Under the pieces are notes generated by a model. The model searched no databases and was not told the origin of the DNA. It was given only the letters and a program-made list of their open reading frames with translations. Below, piece by piece: positions 34,397 to 45,183 of a DNA stretch of 64,000 nucleotides. The number at the start of each line of letters is the position of its first letter. The first letter of the stretch is position 1. Both the position numbers and the translations under genes were made by a program. Source of the DNA: Rhizobium leguminosarum (GTDB lineage: Bacteria; Pseudomonadota; Alphaproteobacteria; Rhizobiales; Rhizobiaceae); NCBI RefSeq assembly GCF_002953715.1, contig NZ_CP025013.1, positions 930,001-994,000 of the forward strand. The letters run 5' to 3'.

Positions 34397-37300
34397 ATGG
34401 ACACGATGAATGCAGATAGCGCGCCGCAGCCGTTCTGGTACAAGGATGCGATCATCTACCAGCTGCACATCAAGTCGTTCTACGATGCCAATGGCGACGG
34501 GGTCGGCGACTTCGCCGGCCTGCACCAGAAGCTCGATCACATCGCAGCCCTCGGCGTCAATGCCATCTGGCTCCTGCCCTTCTTTCCTTCTCCGCGCCGA
34601 GACGACGGCTACGACATCGCCGACTACGGCAATGTCAGCCCCGATTATGGGACGATGGAGGATTTCCGAGCCTTCGTCGACGCCGCCCACCAGCGCAATA
34701 TTCGCGTCATCATCGAGCTCGTCATCAACCACACCTCCGATCAGCATCCCTGGTTCCAGCGCGCCCGCCAGGCGCCGGCGGGATCGCCGGAGCGCGACTT
34801 CTACGTCTGGTCGGATACCGATCAGAAGTTTCCGGAAACGCGCATTATTTTCATCGATACGGAAAAATCCAACTGGACATGGGACGCGGTCGCCGGCGCC
34901 TATTACTGGCACCGCTTCTATTCCCATCAACCCGACCTGAATTTCGATAGCCCTCTTGTCATGGAGGAATTGCTGAGGGTGATGCGCTTCTGGCTGGAAA
35001 CCGGCATCGACGGTTTTCGTCTCGATGCGATCCCCTACCTTGTCGAGCGCGAGGGGACGATCAACGAAAACCTGCCGGAAACCCACGTGATCCTCAAACG
35101 CATACGCGCCGCGCTCGATGCCACTCATCCCGGCGTGATGCTGCTTGCCGAGGCCAATCAATGGCCGGAAGACACGCGCGAATATTTCGGAGAGGGCGAC
35201 GAATGCCACATGGCCTTCCACTTCCCGCTGATGCCGCGCATGTATATGGCGATCGCCAAGGAGGATCGGTTTCCAATCACCGACATCCTGCGCCAGACGC
35301 CGGAGATTCCAGACAATTGCCAATGGGCGATCTTCCTTCGCAACCACGACGAGCTGACGCTCGAAATGGTGACCGACGCCGAGCGGGATTATCTCTGGGA
35401 GACCTATGCATCAGACAAACGTGCCCGCATCAATCTCGGCATAAGGCGGCGCTTGGCGCCATTGATGGAGCGCGACCGCCGGCGGATCGAGCTGATGAAC
35501 GCGCTTCTTCTCTCGATGCCGGGAACGCCGGTGATCTATTACGGTGACGAGATCGGCATGGGCGACAATATCTATCTCGGCGACCGGGATGGGGTGAGGA
35601 CGCCGATGCAATGGTCTCCGGACCGCAATGGCGGTTTCTCCAGGGCAGACCCGGCGCGTCTCGTCCTGCCGCCCGTCGCCGACCCGCTCTACGGTTTCGA
35701 GGCCGTCAACGTCGAGGCGCAGAGCACGGACGCGCATTCGCTGCTCAACTGGACGCGCAGAATGTTGGCGTTGCGCGGCAGGCATCCCGCCTTCGGACGT
35801 GGCACGCTGCGGTTCCTTTCACCGGAAAATCGCAAGATCCTTGCCTATCTCAGGGAGTATGAAGGTGAGGTCTTGCTTTGTGTTGCAAGTCTGTCGCGGC
35901 TGCCCCAGGCCGTCGAACTCGACTTGTCGAGCTTCGAGGGGCGCATTCCCATTGAACTGACCGGCATGTCGCCGTTTCCGCCGATCGGCCAGTTGACCTA
36001 TCTGCTGACCTTGCCGCCCTACGGTTTCTTCTGGTTCCAACTGACGGCTGATGCCGATCCGCCGGCGTGGCGCACCGCACCGCCGGAACAGCTTCCCGAT
36101 CTGTTGACGATGGTCATCCGGCGTAGCCTGCTCGACCTCGTGGATGAACCGGGTCATGCACGCATCCTGAGCGGCGAAATCCTGCCCGCCTATCTCTCCA
36201 AGCGGCGATGGTTCGGGGCAAAGGACCAGGCGGTTCAGGCCGCCCGACTGATCTCGGCGACGCCAATCCCATTCGCCGACGGCGTCGTCCTCGGCGAATT
36301 GGAGGTCGTGTTGCCGAACCACAGCGAATCCTACCAACTGCCGCTCGCGGTCGCCTGGGACGATGCGCACCCTTCCGCGCTTGCCCAGCAGCTTGCGCTT
36401 GGAAGGATTCGCCAAGGTAGACGCGTCGGTTTCCTCACAGACGGATTTGCCGTGGAGGCAATGGCGCGCGGCGTTCTGCACGGACTTCGCGACCGCTCGC
36501 GCACCACCGGCCGGACCGGCACGCTCGAATTCCTTGGGACAGAACTGCTCGACAGTCTCGATATTTCAGGCGAGCTGCCGGTGCATTGGCTATCGGCTGA
36601 ACAGTCCAACAGCTCGCTGCTCGTCGGCGACGTAGCGATGATCAAACTGATCAGACACATCTTCCCGGGCATCCATCCGGAAGTCGAGATGACGCGCTAT
36701 CTCACCCGCGCTGGCTATGACCACACGGCGCCGCTGCTCGGCGAGGTCGCGCATACCGATTCCAGCGGACGCCGTTCCACATTGATCATCGTCCAGGGCG
36801 CGATCCGCAATCAGGGCGACGCCTGGAACTGGATGCTGAACAATCTACGCCGTGGGGCCGACGAACTGGTGCTGAACGATCCGGCGGTCCAACCAGACGA
36901 CGACGTCTTCCGGTCGCTGATCAGTTTCGTCGCGATGGTGGGTCTCAGGCTCGGCGAATTGCATGTCGTGCTCGCTGCGAAGACCGGGGACGAGGCCTTC
37001 AGCCCGGTGGTATCGGGCGACAGTGAGGTCGAAGCGATGAAGAAAGCCGTTTCCGGCGAGGTCGCCTATGCCATGTCGAAGCTTGACGAACGCGAGCAGA
37101 ATGCCGACCCCGCAATCGACCTGCTCGCAGCGCCGCTTCTCGAGCGTCGTTCCGAACTCGCGGAGCTCGCCGGGATGCTGGCGGAGAGCGCCCGCCATAC
37201 GCTGATGACACGCACGCACGGCGATTTCCATCTTGGCCAGATCCTTGTCAGCGAGGGTGATGCCGTCATCATCGACTTCGAGGGCGAGCCCGCGAAAAAC

Positions 37301-37678
37301 CTGACGGAGCGTCGCGCCAAGACAAACCCGCTGCGCGATGTCGCCGGGCTTTTGAGATCGCTGAGCTATCTCGTGGCCACCGCCCAGCTCGATAACGATG
37401 CGGTCATCGAACACGACAACGAGGTCCGCCGCGAGGCGATCGCCCGCTTCGGGCGCAATGCCGAGGAGGCCTTTCTCGATGCCTATTCGCAGGCGGTTTC
37501 CGTATCGAAGGAGCTTGACATGCCAGCCAATCAAAGACGTAGGGTTCTCGATGCCTTTCTTCTCGAAAAGGCCGCCTACGAGATCGCCTATGAAGCCCGC
37601 AACAGACCGAAATGGCTTCCGATCCCGCTATCTGGCTTTACCGAAATCGTATCGCGTCTGACGGGGGTCAAGGCATGA
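34397..37678 (+). CDS. treS: Trehalose synthase-maltokinase fusion (TreS-Pep2)
   Basis: A bifunctional 1093-residue protein. The N-terminal about 550 residues are GH13_16 trehalose synthase, which interconverts trehalose and maltose: Asp210 in [10 protein letters not shown], Glu252 in LLAEANQWP and Asp318 in LRNHDEL. The C-terminal half, from about residue 580 ([15 protein letters not shown]), is maltokinase, which makes maltose-1-phosphate with ATP; its kinase motifs are [13 protein letters not shown] (about 939-951) and [12 protein letters not shown]. Fusion channels trehalose to the GlgE donor. The start abuts the glgE stop, and the stop overlaps the glgB start (ATGA). Confidence 0.95.
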   Translation: MDTMNADSAPQPFWYKDAIIYQLHIKSFYDANGDGVGDFAGLHQKLDHIAALGVNAIWLLPFFPSPRRDDGYDIADYGNVSPDYGTMEDFRAFVDAAHQRNIRVIIELVINHTSDQHPWFQRARQAPAGSPERDFYVWSDTDQKFPETRIIFIDTEKSNWTWDAVAGAYYWHRFYSHQPDLNFDSPLVMEELLRVMRFWLETGIDGFRLDAIPYLVEREGTINENLPETHVILKRIRAALDATHPGVMLLAEANQWPEDTREYFGEGDECHMAFHFPLMPRMYMAIAKEDRFPITDILRQTPEIPDNCQWAIFLRNHDELTLEMVTDAERDYLWETYASDKRARINLGIRRRLAPLMERDRRRIELMNALLLSMPGTPVIYYGDEIGMGDNIYLGDRDGVRTPMQWSPDRNGGFSRADPARLVLPPVADPLYGFEAVNVEAQSTDAHSLLNWTRRMLALRGRHPAFGRGTLRFLSPENRKILAYLREYEGEVLLCVASLSRLPQAVELDLSSFEGRIPIELTGMSPFPPIGQLTYLLTLPPYGFFWFQLTADADPPAWRTAPPEQLPDLLTMVIRRSLLDLVDEPGHARILSGEILPAYLSKRRWFGAKDQAVQAARLISATPIPFADGVVLGELEVVLPNHSESYQLPLAVAWDDAHPSALAQQLALGRIRQGRRVGFLTDGFAVEAMARGVLHGLRDRSRTTGRTGTLEFLGTELLDSLDISGELPVHWLSAEQSNSSLLVGDVAMIKLIRHIFPGIHPEVEMTRYLTRAGYDHTAPLLGEVAHTDSSGRRSTLIIVQGAIRNQGDAWNWMLNNLRRGADELVLNDPAVQPDDDVFRSLISFVAMVGLRLGELHVVLAAKTGDEAFSPVVSGDSEVEAMKKAVSGEVAYAMSKLDEREQNADPAIDLLAAPLLERRSELAELAGMLAESARHTLMTRTHGDFHLGQILVSEGDAVIIDFEGEPAKNLTERRAKTNPLRDVAGLLRSLSYLVATAQLDNDAVIEHDNEVRREAIARFGRNAEEAFLDAYSQAVSVSKELDMPANQRRRVLDAFLLEKAAYEIAYEARNRPKWLPIPLSGFTEIVSRLTGVKA

Positions 37679-39885
37679 ATGTTGAGCGCTCGGAACTCCT
37701 GGCGGGCATCGGACAGGATGCGCTATGGGCCTTGATCGAGGGGCGCCACGGCGATCCCTTTTCGATCCTCGGTCCCCACCAAAGCGGCGGCATGACGATC
37801 GTGCGGGTGTATCTGCCCGGCGCCGAAGCGGTCGATCTCATCGATGCGACGAGCGGCCGGGTGGTGGCGCCGTTCAGCATCGCCCACCCGTCCGGCCTGT
37901 TTGCGGCGGCGGCGGCCTCGAGGACGGGATACCGGCTGCGGATCACATGGCCGGATGCAATCCAAATCACCGAGGATCCCTACAGTTTCGGCCTGCTGCT
38001 CGGGGAGCTCGACCTCCATCTGATATCGGAGGGTACCCACTATAGTCTGAGCCGGACACTCGGCGCGGTGGCAATGGCGATCGACGGGATATCAGGCGTT
38101 CGTTTCGCCGTGTGGGCTCCTAATGCGCGCCGCGTCTCGGTTGTCGGCGACTTCAACGCCTGGGATGGGCGGCGAAACCCGATGCGGCTGAGACCGTCGG
38201 CGGGCGTCTGGGAGCTGTTCGTCCCCCGGCTGGCCCCCGGCGAAAGATATAAGTTCGAGATCGTTGATGCGCGGGGGACCTGCTTGCCGCAGAAGGCCGA
38301 TCCGGTCGCGAGGGCGAGCGAGGCCGCTCCGTCCACCGCCTCCATCGTCGCATCGTCGACGCCGTTTCGATGGACCGATGACGGTTGGATGAAGGGCCGG
38401 CCCCGCCAAGACAGGCTGGAGGGCGCGTTCTCCGTCTATGAGGTGCACGCCGGCTCCTGGCTTCGCGACCAAAAGGACGGCAACAGGTCGCTCGACTGGG
38501 TCGAACTCAGCCAGCGACTGGTTCCCTATGCCAGCGACATGGGCTTTACTCATATCGAGCTGCTGCCGATCATGGAGTATCCGTTCGGTGGGTCCTGGGG
38601 CTATCAGCCACTCGGGCTGTTTGCCCCGACCGGCCGATATGGGACGCCCGAGGATTTCTCTTACTTCGTCGACCGGTGCCATGGCGCCGGGCTCGGTGTC
38701 ATCCTCGACTGGGTGCCGGCCCATTTTCCCACAGACGTCTGGGGGCTCGCCCGCTTCGACGGCAGCGCGCTCTACGAGCACGAAGATCCGCGCGAAGGCT
38801 TTCACCGCGACTGGAACACGCTGATCTACAATCTCGGCCGCAACGAGGTGAAAGGGTTCCTGATCGCCAGCGCGCTGGAATGGCTAGAGCGCTACCATAT
38901 CGACGGTTTGCGGGTCGACGCCGTGGCCTCGATGCTTTACCGCGACTACAGCCGCAACGAGGGAGAATGGATTCCCAACCAATATGGCGGTCGCGAGAAC
39001 CTGGAAGCGGTCGAATTCTTCAAGCACCTGAACAGCATCATTCACGAGCGCTGCCCGCACGCGATGACGATCGCCGAGGAATCGACGGCCTGGCCCGGCG
39101 TGACGAAGCCGCCCGAGCAGGGGGGGCTGGGGTTCGATATCAAATGGAACATGGGCTGGATGCATGACAGCCTGAGCTACATCGAGAAGGATCCGATTTA
39201 CCGGAGCTACGCCCATGGCACGATGACCTTCGGCATGCTCTATGCCTATTCCGAGCGCTTCATTCTGCCGATTTCACATGACGAGGTCGTCTACGGAAAG
39301 GGCTCGCTGCTGACGAAGATGCCGGGCGACGAATGGCAAAAATTCGCCAATCTGCGCAGCTATCTCGCCTTCATGTGGGGTCATCCCGGCAAGAAGCTCT
39401 TGTTCATGGGGAGCGAAGTCGCCCAGCCGGGCGAGTGGAACCATGATGGTTCGGTGACCTGGGATGTGCTGGACCGGCCTCAGCATGTGGGGATTCAGCG
39501 GCTGGTGAGGGATCTGAACAGCCTTTACGGGCAAGAGCCGGCATTGCAATTCGGCGACTTTCATCCCGAGGGCTTCGAATGGGCAGCAGCCGACGACGCC
39601 GTCAATTCCGTCCTCGGGATGCTGCGTTATGCACCCGATCGCGCTTCGTCGATCCTGGTCATGTCGAATTTCACGCCGGTGCCGCGTTACGGCTACAGGG
39701 TCGGTGTGCCCAGCGACGGTGTGTGGATCGAGAAGATGACGACGGATGCACCGGAATATGGCGGCTCGGGCCTGGTCAACGGCGCGGTGTCGACTGAACC
39801 CGTGCCCGCCCATGGCAGGCCCGTCTCGCTGTCGCTGACGCTGCCGCCGCTGTCGACGATCTTTCTGCAGGGGCCGTCGCCTTGA
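37675..39885 (+). CDS. glgB: 1,4-alpha-glucan branching enzyme
   Basis: Introduces alpha-1,6 branches into the glucan made by GlgE. Of 736 residues, the N-terminal part holds the two carbohydrate-binding/early-set domains ([31 protein letters not shown]), then the GH13_9 barrel. The nucleophile is Asp415 in [15 protein letters not shown], the acid/base Glu is in [12 protein letters not shown] (Glu468/469), and the third Asp is in [24 protein letters not shown] motif is also conserved. The start ATG overlaps the treS stop, so the three genes are translationally coupled and probably share the stress-type promoter before glgE. Confidence 0.96.
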   Translation: MNVERSELLAGIGQDALWALIEGRHGDPFSILGPHQSGGMTIVRVYLPGAEAVDLIDATSGRVVAPFSIAHPSGLFAAAAASRTGYRLRITWPDAIQITEDPYSFGLLLGELDLHLISEGTHYSLSRTLGAVAMAIDGISGVRFAVWAPNARRVSVVGDFNAWDGRRNPMRLRPSAGVWELFVPRLAPGERYKFEIVDARGTCLPQKADPVARASEAAPSTASIVASSTPFRWTDDGWMKGRPRQDRLEGAFSVYEVHAGSWLRDQKDGNRSLDWVELSQRLVPYASDMGFTHIELLPIMEYPFGGSWGYQPLGLFAPTGRYGTPEDFSYFVDRCHGAGLGVILDWVPAHFPTDVWGLARFDGSALYEHEDPREGFHRDWNTLIYNLGRNEVKGFLIASALEWLERYHIDGLRVDAVASMLYRDYSRNEGEWIPNQYGGRENLEAVEFFKHLNSIIHERCPHAMTIAEESTAWPGVTKPPEQGGLGFDIKWNMGWMHDSLSYIEKDPIYRSYAHGTMTFGMLYAYSERFILPISHDEVVYGKGSLLTKMPGDEWQKFANLRSYLAFMWGHPGKKLLFMGSEVAQPGEWNHDGSVTWDVLDRPQHVGIQRLVRDLNSLYGQEPALQFGDFHPEGFEWAAADDAVNSVLGMLRYAPDRASSILVMSNFTPVPRYGYRVGVPSDGVWIEKMTTDAPEYGGSGLVNGAVSTEPVPAHGRPVSLSLTLPPLSTIFLQGPSP

Positions 39886-39907
39886 GCGGTTGCAGCCCGT
39901 TGCCGCT

Positions 39908-41536
39908 TCATTCGATGTGCGGAGCCGGATGAATGAAAGGCCAAGGGCTCGCCTCGGATCCCTTCTCGATGGGAACCTCGATGAGAACGGGTTCATCGAG
40001 AGATAGGGCTTTCTCGAGCGCGTCTTTCAATTCGCCGGGGCCCGTCACCTTGAATGCGCGAATGCCGAAGCTCTCGCCCAGCGCGACAAAGTCTGGGTTG
40101 GTGAGTTCCGAGCCAAGATAACGGCCTTCATACGCCTGCTTCTGGTCACGCAGTACGTTGCCATAGGCCGAATTGTTGAAGACGATGGCGATGACATTGA
40201 TCTTATGCTGGACGGCGGTGGCAAGTTCCTGAACGCCGAACATGAAGCCGCCATCGCCGGAAACAGAAACCACTGCTTTGTCGGGATTGGCTATTTTTAC
40301 GCCCAAGGCCGTGTTGAAGCCGAAACCCAGATTGTCCTGATAACCGCATGTGACGTACTGACGAGGGGCATAGACCGGGAATGCAAATCGGGCGGTAAAG
40401 CCCATCTGGCAGATTTCCTCGACGAAGAAGCCGTCCCTCGGGAGGGCTTCGCGGATGGCATCGAGATAGGCGAGCTGCGGCTGCACTGCCGAGAAGCGAG
40501 ACCTGGCCTGTTTGTTGAGCTCGGCAAATTCGCGCGTGCGGTCCGTGCGGCTGGAACCTGCCAGGGCATCGAGAAGAGCCTGCGTTCCAGCTTTGGCATC
40601 GGCGACTACCCCAACGTTCGGCTTGAGACGGACCATCTCGGTCGGATCGATATCGATGCGGATCACCTTGAGATGCTTGGGAAGCCACTTCCATCGCATG
40701 AATTGCAATTCGAGGCGGCTACCCACGCCGATCAGAACATCGGTGTTCTTCCAATATTCGTAGGCGGCGACGAAATTGAGGTAGTTCGGGTGGTCGTCGG
40801 CGACGATGCCCTTGCCGGAGCGATGGGACGTGACGGGCGACTGCAGCAATTCCGCAAGAGCAGCGATCTCTTCTCCAGCATCCACCGCGCCGCCACCAAT
40901 CATGATCATCGGATTCCTGGCGCCTGATATCAGTGCCGCTGCGGCAGCGATCTCATCAGGGTTTACGGCCGGATGAGACGCTGTCATGCCGACCGGCAGA
41001 TCGATTTCAGGGCCGGACTGTCCAAACACGTCCCACGGGGTTTCGACCGCTCCCGGACCCTGGCGGCCGGAGAGCATTTTGGCGACGACCTCGGCCATGA
41101 CAGGGCCGGTTTCGGACTGGTGATTGATCCGCTCCGCCGTCTTTGTGATTCCGCGCATCGTGGCGAGTTGATCCGGTAATTCGTGCAACTGCCCTCTGCC
41201 TTGACCGATCAAGTGGGACATGATGTTGCCGGTGATGCACAGCACCGGGGCATTGGCGCCATAAGCGGTGCAGAGAGCCGCGCCGGAATTGAGGACGCCT
41301 GGGCCTGGAACGACGGTATAGGCGCCGATCTGGCCGGTGGATTTGGCATAGCCATAGGCCATGTAACCGGCGCCCTGCTCGTGCCTGGTGTGAATGAACC
41401 GAATTTTGTCACCGGCACCGTAGAGAGCATCGTTGAAATCATACATGTGGGCGCCCGGGATGCCGAATACGGTATCGATCCCATGGGCGACGAGTGAACG
41501 GGTCATTGCCTGACCGGTCGTTTCTTTCCTGCTCAT
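39908..41536 (-). CDS. ThDP-dependent enzyme, acetolactate synthase/decarboxylase-like
   Basis: A 542-residue thiamine-diphosphate enzyme of the pyruvate oxidase/acetolactate synthase/benzoylformate decarboxylase superfamily. The N-terminal Pyr domain has GIPGAHMYDFNDAL and the activating Glu in HTRHEQGAGYMA. The C-terminal PP domain has the GDGGFMFGVQELATAVQHK metal/ThDP motif ending with NNSAYGN. The product is not decidable from sequence: 2-oxo acid decarboxylase and acetolactate synthase-like activities both fit. It lies 27 bases downstream of an aminotransferase gene on the same strand, so it may act on the 2-oxo acid the aminotransferase makes. Confidence 0.85.
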   Translation of the reverse strand: MSRKETTGQAMTRSLVAHGIDTVFGIPGAHMYDFNDALYGAGDKIRFIHTRHEQGAGYMAYGYAKSTGQIGAYTVVPGPGVLNSGAALCTAYGANAPVLCITGNIMSHLIGQGRGQLHELPDQLATMRGITKTAERINHQSETGPVMAEVVAKMLSGRQGPGAVETPWDVFGQSGPEIDLPVGMTASHPAVNPDEIAAAAALISGARNPMIMIGGGAVDAGEEIAALAELLQSPVTSHRSGKGIVADDHPNYLNFVAAYEYWKNTDVLIGVGSRLELQFMRWKWLPKHLKVIRIDIDPTEMVRLKPNVGVVADAKAGTQALLDALAGSSRTDRTREFAELNKQARSRFSAVQPQLAYLDAIREALPRDGFFVEEICQMGFTARFAFPVYAPRQYVTCGYQDNLGFGFNTALGVKIANPDKAVVSVSGDGGFMFGVQELATAVQHKINVIAIVFNNSAYGNVLRDQKQAYEGRYLGSELTNPDFVALGESFGIRAFKVTGPGELKDALEKALSLDEPVLIEVPIEKGSEASPWPFIHPAPHIE

Positions 41537-41563
41537 CCGGAGGCTCCAATGGCTTGAATTCGG

Positions 41564-42754
41564 TCAGGCGACCGTCGGCGATTTCAGGCAGCCTTCGGCT
41601 CTGAGCGCCGCGACGATGGCGCCGGCATCGGCCGGCTGCATGCCCGCAAGGTTCATACGCCCGGAATCCGCCATGTAGATGCCGTGGCTCGCTCTGAGCG
41701 CCACTGCCGTTTCCCTGGACATGGAGAGATTGGAGAACAGACCGCGTTGCCGGCTTATGAAGGCCAGATCAGGGGAGGCGGCGGCCAGCGCCGCACGATT
41801 GCCGTTGACGCGCAGGCACATCTCTTCAAGCTCAGCGCGCCACATGGCCGACATCTCTTCGCTCTCGAGAATGGTCCTGACGATTGCGGCTCCATGATCG
41901 GGCGGCATGGACCAGTTCACGCGGGCAAGTGCCGCCATGTTGCTTTCGACCTTCCCGATGTCATCGACATTGCGGGTCATGACATAGAGCGCTCCGACGC
42001 GCTCGCGATAGAGGCCGAAATTCTTGTCGCAGGAATAGGCGATCAGCGCCTCATCGACCGCGTCGAGGATCATGCGCGTTGGCGCGGCGTCCTGTTCGAG
42101 ACCGTCGCCAAGGCCCTGATAGGCGAGATCGATGAACGGCACCAGCCTATGCGCAACAAGAAGCTCGGTGATCCGCCGCCACTGTTCCATGGTAAAATCG
42201 ATACCGGTCGGATTATGGCAGCAACCGTGAAGGAGCACGACGTCGCCTTCCCGAGCAGAAGACAAGGCGTCGACCACGCTTTCGAATTTCACTTGCTGCG
42301 ACATCAGGTCAACGAAAGCGTACTCCTTTACCGGCAGGCGCGCCGAGCTAAAGATCGGCGCGTGATTTGGCCAGCTTGGCGTTCCGAGCAGAACCTTCGC
42401 CGATGGATTTGCCGCTTGGATGAGCTCAGCACCGAGACGCAGGGCGCCGCTTCCACCGGGTGTCTGAATGCCGACAAGGCGTTGATTAAACTTTGGCGAT
42501 TTTCCGAAGATGATCGGTTGCAGGAGGCGCACGAATTGCAGATCACCTTCCGGGCCAAGATATTTCTTGCTGTCCTGGGTCTCGAGGAGAAACTGCTCCG
42601 CTGCCTTCACGGCACGCATCACCGGCGTGCGTCCCATAGTGTCACGATAAACCCCGACGCCGAGGTCGATCTTGCCGGGGCGATCGTCGGCCCGGAAGGC
42701 CTTGATGAGTGCAAGCAGGCTGTCGGCTGGTCGGCTGTTCAGTTCGTCAAACAC
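41564..42754 (-). CDS. Aspartate/aromatic aminotransferase (fold type I, class Ib/TyrB-like)
   Basis: PLP-dependent aminotransferase of 396 residues in the AspC/TyrB group: KIDLGVGVYRDTMGRTPVM near the N-terminus, KKYLGPEGDLQF, HGCCHNPTGIDFT, FIDLAYQGLGDGLEQDA and the PLP lysine in YSCDKNFGLYRERVGAL (about Lys244). It converts an amino acid, probably aromatic or aspartate, to its 2-oxo acid. The family usually has SxxKN; here the context is SCDKN. It is the first gene of a unit with the ThDP enzyme and diverges from an Lrp/AsnC regulator, an arrangement typical for amino acid catabolism under ligand-responsive control. Confidence 0.92.
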   Translation of the reverse strand: MFDELNSRPADSLLALIKAFRADDRPGKIDLGVGVYRDTMGRTPVMRAVKAAEQFLLETQDSKKYLGPEGDLQFVRLLQPIIFGKSPKFNQRLVGIQTPGGSGALRLGAELIQAANPSAKVLLGTPSWPNHAPIFSSARLPVKEYAFVDLMSQQVKFESVVDALSSAREGDVVLLHGCCHNPTGIDFTMEQWRRITELLVAHRLVPFIDLAYQGLGDGLEQDAAPTRMILDAVDEALIAYSCDKNFGLYRERVGALYVMTRNVDDIGKVESNMAALARVNWSMPPDHGAAIVRTILESEEMSAMWRAELEEMCLRVNGNRAALAAASPDLAFISRQRGLFSNLSMSRETAVALRASHGIYMADSGRMNLAGMQPADAGAIVAALRAEGCLKSPTVA

Positions 42755-42808
42755 AAGTCCACCTCGTTTCCGTAACTCTAACTCGGAGACTAACTGAACT
42801 TTCGCGGC

Positions 42809-42887
42809 GAATTTCTGCGATTATCTCCCCGTAATGGCGCATCCATGCAGACAATCGGCGCAGCATGGCTATAATGTGCAGAAATTC
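42809..42887. promoter_or_regulatory. Distant inverted repeat in the aminotransferase/Lrp divergent region
   Basis: GAATTTCTGC (42809-42818) and GCAGAAATTC (42878-42887) are exact 10-base inverted copies, with centres 69 bases apart. Each AT-rich core resembles the half-sites of Lrp/AsnC regulators, which bind as octamers to spaced sites. A TATAAT-like box (tataat, 42870-42875) lies between them, so the adjacent regulator may bind here and loop or wrap the DNA. Confidence 0.6.
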
Positions 42888-42907
42888 CCCGTCTCGGTGT
42901 GGTAGTC

Positions 42908-43375
42908 ATGCTTGATCAGTTCGATATCAAATTGCTCGCCGCTCTCCAGCAAAACAGCGAGGTGACGCAGAGCGAACTGTCTCAGAAGGTCAATCTCTCC
43001 GCGACCCAATGCGCGCGCCGTTTGGAAAGGCTGCGCAATGAGCAATATATCCAGAGCGTCGTGGCCATCCTCAATCCCGTGAAACTGGGTTTCACGGTCG
43101 TTGCTCATACTCTTGTCAGCTTGAGAGCACATACCGAAGGCGGAAACGAGCAGCTTCATCGCTTTATCGAGACCGCGCCGGAGATTCTGGAGTGCTATTC
43201 GCAGACCGGCGACGCCGACTTTCTGATGAAGGTCATGACGCGTGACCTCGAACATCTCAGCCAGTTTCTCGAAAGAATGATCCGGGTCACCGACAATCTG
43301 GCATCGGTGAAGTCAAGCATCGTCCTCAAGACACTGAAAAAGACGACCGCTTTGCCTCTGCAGATCGTGACGTGA
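42908..43375 (+). CDS. Lrp/AsnC-family transcriptional regulator
   Basis: A 155-residue regulator with an N-terminal winged helix-turn-helix (DQFDIKLLAALQQNSEVTQS; LSATQCARRLERLRNEQYI) and a C-terminal RAM ligand-binding domain (VVAHTLVSLRA; ECYSQTGDADFLMKVMTRDL). The ATG at 42908 is chosen; a GTG three codons upstream is also open and neither has a strong ribosome binding site. It diverges from the aminotransferase-ThDP pair and probably senses an amino acid substrate of that pathway. The exact repeats in the shared intergenic region are its likely targets. Confidence 0.93.
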   Translation: MLDQFDIKLLAALQQNSEVTQSELSQKVNLSATQCARRLERLRNEQYIQSVVAILNPVKLGFTVVAHTLVSLRAHTEGGNEQLHRFIETAPEILECYSQTGDADFLMKVMTRDLEHLSQFLERMIRVTDNLASVKSSIVLKTLKKTTALPLQIVT

Positions 43376-43384
43376 TAGCCGCTC

Positions 43385-44146
43385 TCACCTGAGATAATGG
43401 ATATGCGGGCGTGAGTGATAGGGTGAGGCTTCGATGCGGGCCTCGACGGAGAAGACGTCCCGCAGAAGGTCTTCGCTCAATACGTCCTGCGGCGCGCCGG
43501 AGGCGGCGATCCTGCCATGCTGCATGATGATCAGCTGGTCGCAGAACATGGCGGCATGATTGAGATCGTGCAAGGCGACGATGCTGGTGATCGGCAGACC
43601 GGAGACGAGCCGCATCAGGCCGATCTGGTGCTGGATATCGAGATGGTTTGTCGGCTCGTCGAGGATCAGCTCCTGGGGCGACTGGGCGAGCGCCCTTGCG
43701 ATATGGGTGCGCTGCTTTTCGCCGCCCGACAGGCTCTGCCAGCGATCGTCGCGCTTCTCCGCCATGCCGGAGCGCGCGAGCGCACTTTCGACCGCTTCCT
43801 CGTCGGCTTTCGTCCAGCCTGAAAACATCGACCGGTGCGGGAACCGGCCGAGCTTGACGACGTCGACGACCCTGAGATTGGCATTTGTCGTGGCGTGCTG
43901 CTCGACGAAGGCGATGCGCCGGGCGATCGAGCGGCGGCTGATCGTGCCGATGTCGCTGCGGTCGAGCGTCACGCGGCCGGAATGCGGCCGCTTCAGGCCG
44001 GCGAGAAGCCGCAGGAGCGAGGTCTTGCCCGAGCCGTTCGGCCCGAGCAGGCCGAGCATCCTGCCGGGCGGCGCCTCCAGGGAAACGCCGTCGAGAATGG
44101 TCTTCCTGCCAATCTTCCAGATGAGGTTGTCGGCCTTGATGCTCAT
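43385..44146 (-). CDS. Iron-siderophore-type ABC transporter, ATP-binding protein
   Basis: A 253-residue ATPase of the FecE/BtuD group. Walker A is GPNGSGKTS, the signature LSGGEKQR, Walker B LILDEPTNHLD and the switch His VALHDLNHAA. The start is ATG 44146, overlapping the permease stop codon (ATGA); the longer open frame upstream belongs to another frame over the permease gene. It powers uptake of an iron chelate, heme or cobalamin through the permease encoded just upstream. The gene ends 9 bases from the convergent Lrp gene. Confidence 0.94.
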   Translation of the reverse strand: MSIKADNLIWKIGRKTILDGVSLEAPPGRMLGLLGPNGSGKTSLLRLLAGLKRPHSGRVTLDRSDIGTISRRSIARRIAFVEQHATTNANLRVVDVVKLGRFPHRSMFSGWTKADEEAVESALARSGMAEKRDDRWQSLSGGEKQRTHIARALAQSPQELILDEPTNHLDIQHQIGLMRLVSGLPITSIVALHDLNHAAMFCDQLIIMQHGRIAASGAPQDVLSEDLLRDVFSVEARIEASPYHSRPHIHYLR

Positions 44147-45183
44147 GATGCGCGCTGGAACCGGTAGAGGATGATCGAGAAGAAGGGGACGCCCACCAGG
44201 GCCGTGACAACGCCGATCGGCAGGATCTGGTTCGGAATGAGGGCGCGCGCGGCGATGTCGGCGAGCACCATGAAGATCGCCCCTGTTATGGCACAGGCCG
44301 GCAGGAGACGGACATGCAGCGGCCCGACGACAAAGCGGGCGACATGCGGCACGACGAGGCCGACGAAGCCGATCGACCCCACCATGCTGACGATCGTCGC
44401 CGTCATCATGGCCGTCAGTGCAAAGAGCGCCATCCTCGCGCGGCCGACATTGACGCCGAGCGAGGATGCTGCCTCGTCGCCGAAAGCGAAGGCGTCGAGC
44501 ACGCGGGCGTAAAACAGGCAGCCGACGAGGCCGATACCGACAATGATCGAGACCAGCGCGAATTCCGGCCAGCGCACGCCGCCGAAGCTGCCGAGCAGCC
44601 AGAACATGACGTCGCGGGCTTGCTGCGCGTTGGCCGACGTCGTGACGATATAGGACGTCGTGGCATTGAAAAGCTGCGAAGCGGCGACACCGGCGAGGAT
44701 GGTGCGATCGGCTCCGCCGCGCGTGCCGTTCGACAGGAGGGCGACGAAGAAAAAGGCCGCGAAGGCGCCGGCAAAGGCGCCGGCGGAAAGCGAGACCGCA
44801 CCGGCGCCGACGCCCAAGATGACGATCGCGACGGCGCCGGAAGAGGCGCCGGCCGAGATGCCGAGAACATAGGGTTCGGCAAGCGGATTGCGCAGCAGCG
44901 ACTGCATGATCGCGCCCGATAGCGCAAGGCCCGCACCGCAGAAGGCGGCAACGAGCGCCCGACTGAGACGATAATCCCAGATGACAGTCTCGTGGATGCG
45001 GTTCAGTTCGACCGCCGTCCATCCCAGCCGGTTGGTGACGGCCGAAAACGTGGTTGCAAGCGGGATCGGCAGGTCGCCGATCCCGACGCTGACGCCAATG
45101 GCGACAGCGATGAGGCAGAAAGAGGCCAGGAGCAGTGCGAGGACGGCTCCCAGCTGCCGGAAGATACGGCCCGCTTCCGTCAC
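44143..45183 (-). CDS. Iron-siderophore-type ABC transporter permease (FecCD family)
   Basis: Inner-membrane protein of 346 residues with about ten hydrophobic helices. Family motifs include RLSRALVAAFCGAGLALSGA, MQSLLRNPLAEPYVLGISAGAS (quoted in part: NPLAEPYVLGISAGA) and the late GFVGLVVPHVARF loop that contacts the ATPase. Only one permease gene is present, so the protein should act as a homodimer, as in BtuC. It overlaps the binding-protein gene by 4 bases upstream and the ATPase gene by 4 downstream. Confidence 0.94.
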   Translation of the reverse strand: MTEAGRIFRQLGAVLALLLASFCLIAVAIGVSVGIGDLPIPLATTFSAVTNRLGWTAVELNRIHETVIWDYRLSRALVAAFCGAGLALSGAIMQSLLRNPLAEPYVLGISAGASSGAVAIVILGVGAGAVSLSAGAFAGAFAAFFFVALLSNGTRGGADRTILAGVAASQLFNATTSYIVTTSANAQQARDVMFWLLGSFGGVRWPEFALVSIIVGIGLVGCLFYARVLDAFAFGDEAASSLGVNVGRARMALFALTAMMTATIVSMVGSIGFVGLVVPHVARFVVGPLHVRLLPACAITGAIFMVLADIAARALIPNQILPIGVVTALVGVPFFSIILYRFQRAS

